The position numbers were made by a program, and so were the translations under genes. DNA of 64,000 nt. Source: Sedimentisphaerales bacterium (GTDB lineage: Bacteria; Planctomycetota; Phycisphaerae; Sedimentisphaerales; SG8-4). Shown one piece after another: positions 61,375 to 64,000 of the stretch (positions are counted from its first letter, which is position 1; every line of letters begins with the position of its first letter). The stretch is from positions 20,875 through 84,874 of the forward strand of contig JAFGCA010000821.1 in assembly GCA_016932895.1 (NCBI GenBank). Direction: 5' to 3'. The notes beneath the pieces are model-generated. The model ran no database searches. It was not told the origin of the DNA and saw only the letters and a program-made list of their open reading frames with translations.

Positions 61375-63528
61375 ATGGCTTCTGATCAGTCCAGGTCATC
61401 GAATCTCACCCCCGGCGGCGGTGGTCTGTCTACGAATGCTCTGGCCTCCTACAGCAACGCCATCATGGCCATCGGGCTGGTCACCGTTCTCGCTACGCTG
61501 ATCATCCCGCTGCCGACCATGCTGCTCGACATGCTGCTGGCCTGCAGCATTTCTCTGGCCATCGCCGTGCTCATCGTCACCCTGTCCTCCAGAGAGCCGC
61601 TCGAATTGTCCACCTTTCCGTCTCTGCTGCTCTTTGTCACCCTGTTTCGCCTCTCTCTGAACGTCGCCTCGACACGACTGATTCTCCTGCAGGGCAACGC
61701 GGGCAAGATCATTCAGACGTTCGGCGGCTTCGTCGCCGGCGGCAGCTTCGTCGTCGGCCTGGTCATCTTCCTGATCCTCGTCATCATCCAGTTCATCGTG
61801 ATTACCAAGGGGGCCGAGCGGATCAGCGAAGTGTCCGCCCGCTTCACCCTCGATGCCATGCCCGGCAAGCAGATGGCGATTGACGCCGATCTCAACGCCG
61901 GCGCCATCACGGAAAGACAGGCCAACGAACGCCGCGCCAAAATCGTCAAGGAAAGCGAATTCTACGGGGCGATGGACGGTGCCAGCAAGTTCATCCGCGG
62001 CGACGCCAAGGCCGGCCTGATCATCACGGCGGTGAACATCGTCGGCGGTATTGCCATGGGCTATACCAATGGCATGAGCATCGGCAACGCGGTCAAGACC
62101 TACTCGATTCTCTCTATCGGTGACGGCCTGGTCAGCCAGGTCCCATCGCTCATCATATCCGTGAGTTCCGGCTTTCTCGTGACCAAGATTTCCTCCAGCC
62201 GCAGCGTCGCCGAGGACCTCTCGCAGCAGTTCCTCAAGGCAGGCCAGCCGTTGATGGCCGCCGCCGGCATCATTGCCGCCATGGCGCTCATCCCCGGCAT
62301 GCCCCGAATCCAGTTCCTCATGCTCGCCGCCGGCCTGGCACTGGTGGCAAGAACGTCCCTTCGCAGCGAAAAGGCTCAGCCCAAGGCGGCTCCGGCCCTG
62401 AAGAAGAAGGCCGACAAGGAACCCGTGGAGGAATTGCTCGACGTGGACCGCATCTCCGTCCACGTCGGCGTGCGTCTGATCACCATGGTCGATCCCCGCA
62501 AGACCAACACCATTTTCGAACGCATCGGCGCCATGCGCCGCCAATTCGCCCAGCAATTAGGCATCGTCGTTCCCCTGGTGAGGCTGCGCGACGACCTGAA
62601 TCTGGAACCCAACGCCTACGAAATCAGGCTCTCGGAAATCACGGTGGCCAAGGGGCGTCTCGAACCCGACATGTTCCTGGCGATGGATCCCGGAACGGTT
62701 CGGGAGAAGGTCGCCGGCATCGCGACGACCGAGCCGGTGTACGGGCTGCCGGCGCTGTGGATTCCCGGCACCAAGAAGGAAACGGCCGAACTGAACGGCT
62801 ATACCGTCATTGATCCGGAGTCCGTCTTCATCACCCACTTGTCCGAGACGCTCAAGAAACACGCCGACGAACTGCTGACCCGCGAGGACGTCCAGCTTCT
62901 CATCGACCGGCTCCGCAAGACCCAGCCTTCGCTGGTCGGAGAAATCATCGGCACCGAAAGTCCCGTCTCGGTGGGCCTGCTCCAGAGAGTCCTGCGAAAT
63001 CTCCTGCGAGACGGCATTCCGATTCGCGAACTAACGGTCATCCTCGAAGCCCTGGCGGAGAACGCCACGAAGACGAAGAACCCCACTACCCTGACCGAAG
63101 TGATACGAAAATCCCTGAAACGAATCATCACGGAGCAGCACAAGGAGCCGGCCGGCGGAATTCCTGCGATCACGTTCGATCCGGCGCTCGAGCATCAGAT
63201 CATCGCGACCCTCCGCCAGGAGAACGGCGAGTTGGCCCTCAGCCTGCCCACGGAGACAGCCATGGAAATCAACCGCCGGGCCGCCGGCGCCTGGAAGGCG
63301 GCCCTGGATCAGGGCCGCGACAAAATCGTGCTGCTTTGCGACGCGCGGCTGCGAGCGCCGCTGGCCCAGATGCTCTCCCGGACCTTGCCCATGCTGGCCG
63401 TGGTGGCCTACGACGAAATCCTCTTGGGAGTGGAGGTCGAGCCGGTAGAGACCATCAGCATCGACCCCCACAATTTGGACGCGACCGCCGGCCGGGAGAA
63501 CCTCGCCGTCGCCGCGGCCCAGACGTAA
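61375..63528 (+). CDS. flhA: Flagellar export gate protein FlhA
   Basis: The 717-residue protein has an N-terminal block of about eight membrane segments (about 25-330) and a cytoplasmic C-terminal domain (about 350-700) that forms the nonameric chaperone-docking ring. The conserved FHIPEP-type loop region includes RFTLDAMPGKQMAIDADLNA and GASKFIRGDAKAGLIITAVN. FlhA passes chaperone-bound substrates into the export channel. Length is normal. flhB is 40 kb away in another operon. Confidence 0.97.
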   Translation: MASDQSRSSNLTPGGGGLSTNALASYSNAIMAIGLVTVLATLIIPLPTMLLDMLLACSISLAIAVLIVTLSSREPLELSTFPSLLLFVTLFRLSLNVASTRLILLQGNAGKIIQTFGGFVAGGSFVVGLVIFLILVIIQFIVITKGAERISEVSARFTLDAMPGKQMAIDADLNAGAITERQANERRAKIVKESEFYGAMDGASKFIRGDAKAGLIITAVNIVGGIAMGYTNGMSIGNAVKTYSILSIGDGLVSQVPSLIISVSSGFLVTKISSSRSVAEDLSQQFLKAGQPLMAAAGIIAAMALIPGMPRIQFLMLAAGLALVARTSLRSEKAQPKAAPALKKKADKEPVEELLDVDRISVHVGVRLITMVDPRKTNTIFERIGAMRRQFAQQLGIVVPLVRLRDDLNLEPNAYEIRLSEITVAKGRLEPDMFLAMDPGTVREKVAGIATTEPVYGLPALWIPGTKKETAELNGYTVIDPESVFITHLSETLKKHADELLTREDVQLLIDRLRKTQPSLVGEIIGTESPVSVGLLQRVLRNLLRDGIPIRELTVILEALAENATKTKNPTTLTEVIRKSLKRIITEQHKEPAGGIPAITFDPALEHQIIATLRQENGELALSLPTETAMEINRRAAGAWKAALDQGRDKIVLLCDARLRAPLAQMLSRTLPMLAVVAYDEILLGVEVEPVETISIDPHNLDATAGRENLAVAAAQT

Positions 63529-63658
63529 TGGAGAACGTAGAAATGCGAAATGCCGGGAAACCGCACAGCGCTGAACTCAGGCCCTCGGCCCTCGCCGCCG
63601 GGGAACGGGTCATGGATGCCCCACAAAACGTCCGCGAACGCCAAAGGAGCACGTGAGC

Positions 63659-63913
63659 ATGCTGCACGCGCGATACATCGCAGTCACTACCGCAGTCATC
63701 TGCTTTTTTGCCCTGGGCATCATCGGGTCTGTCGGCGGTCTTTCGCCGGACGTCTGCTGCCGCCGGGCGGTGCTGGGAGCCGTGGTGGCCTACGGGGCCG
63801 CCCACGTCGCCGTCCAGGCCATCACAGCCATTCTCACCCGAGCGATGATTGCAAGCCAGATTCACAAGGACGAGGAACAATCAGGTGACGACAAGGACCG
63901 AGCCCATCGCTGA
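63659..63913 (+). CDS. Small two-helix membrane protein after flhA
   Basis: About 84 residues from ATG 63659, with AAAGGAG at an ideal distance (the GTG at 63653 is too close). Two hydrophobic segments (YIAVTTAVICFFALGIIGSV; AVVAYGAAHVAVQAITAIL) and a charged tail (HKDEEQSGDDKDRAHR) are seen. No family was recognised. It overlaps the next reading frame by 29 bases, so it is likely part of the same flagellar operon. Confidence 0.6.
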   Translation: MLHARYIAVTTAVICFFALGIIGSVGGLSPDVCCRRAVLGAVVAYGAAHVAVQAITAILTRAMIASQIHKDEEQSGDDKDRAHR

Positions 63914-64000
63914 AACCGCGGATCGCAGAGAAGCCCCCAACGAGGTCGGCTCGGGCGAGCACCTCAGGGCGGTGGCGTTGCGTACGTATTCGGGGCACAC
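63885..64000 (+). CDS. Start of next gene, possibly FlhF (truncated by window edge)
   Basis: A GTG at 63885 with GAGGAA upstream opens a frame that stays open to the edge (38 codons). After about 26 hydrophilic residues it reads AVALRTYSGHT; FlhF proteins characteristically start with a similar (K/R)TY-x-x-x-(S/T) strand, and flhF commonly follows flhA. The visible part is too short for certainty; fliA or another gene is possible. Confidence 0.35.
   Translation, partial: MTTRTEPIAETADRREAPNEVGSGEHLRAVALRTYSGH

Noticed and set aside
1..64000. tRNA or rRNA genes, CRISPR arrays, insertion sequences, phage genes
   Set aside because: Reading both strands I found no cloverleaf, no evenly spaced short repeat array and no transposase- or integrase-like protein; the gene content is uniformly flagellar or surface-glycan.

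Overview
The window is a chromosomal flagellar and cell-surface gene region from a GC-rich diderm bacterium. P-ring (FlgI) and L-ring (FlgH) genes, a Wza-type exporter and a Wzi-type outer-membrane protein show an outer membrane. The divergent FliM, the sigma-54-controlled flagellar operons, the very large fused glycosyltransferases and the abundant TPR proteins would fit a planctomycete (Phycisphaerae-like). That placement is inference from gene style, not a computed phylogeny.

Layout. 1-3.3 kb: a Wza-like exporter (minus strand, cut by the left edge) diverges from an SLH-plus-Wzi-like protein. 3.4-4.7 kb (minus): fliS and fliC, with a sigma-28-type promoter in front of fliC. 5.2-6.3 kb: a glycosyltransferase with its own sigma-28-like -10 element. 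6.3-7.9 kb (minus): fliK. 8.4-21.4 kb (plus): flgB-flgC-fliE-fliF-fliG-fliH-fliI-fliJ, a MotE-like protein, motA, two consecutive motB-like genes, then fliO-fliP-fliQ-fliR-flhB. 21.4-51.7 kb (minus): one very long, largely overlapping gene string, flgD-flgE-PilZ-like gene-flgF-flgG-flgA-flgH-flgI-flgJ-flgN-flgK-flgL. It continues into a 16-kb glycan island (two TPR/glycosyltransferase genes, a TPR protein, a FlgN/FliT-like small protein, wecB, a 1751-residue multi-domain protein and a 1729-residue four-module glycosyltransferase) and ends with fliD. 52.3-64 kb (plus): a sigma-54 activator, two TPR envelope proteins, a second sigma-54 activator, fliL-fliM-fliN-flhA, a small membrane protein and the start of what may be flhF.

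Regulation can be read from the sequence. Five near-perfect -24/-12 (sigma-54) promoters precede fliK, flgB, fliO, flgD and the TPR/fliLMN operon. About 100-130 bp upstream of each lies a related CAG/ATTCT-type element, as expected of enhancer sites. Two exact repeats, a 16-mer and a 15-mer, link four of the five. Both NtrC-type activators in the window have degenerate receiver domains. fliC, and probably the adjacent glycosyltransferase, carry sigma-28-type promoters, so the window shows a sigma-54 to sigma-28 hierarchy.

Most unusual features: a 1751-residue protein joining an alpha-helical toroid-like domain, a methyltransferase, an 8Fe ferredoxin/FrhB-like redox module and two polysaccharide pyruvyl transferase-like domains, all inside a flagellar operon; a stator locus with one MotA and two different MotB proteins; an enhancer-element family; a FliM whose CheY-binding peptide has lost its acidic residues; and a membrane TPR protein with an STN-like insert at the head of the fliLMN/flhA operon. 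No rRNA, tRNA, CRISPR array or insertion sequence was seen.
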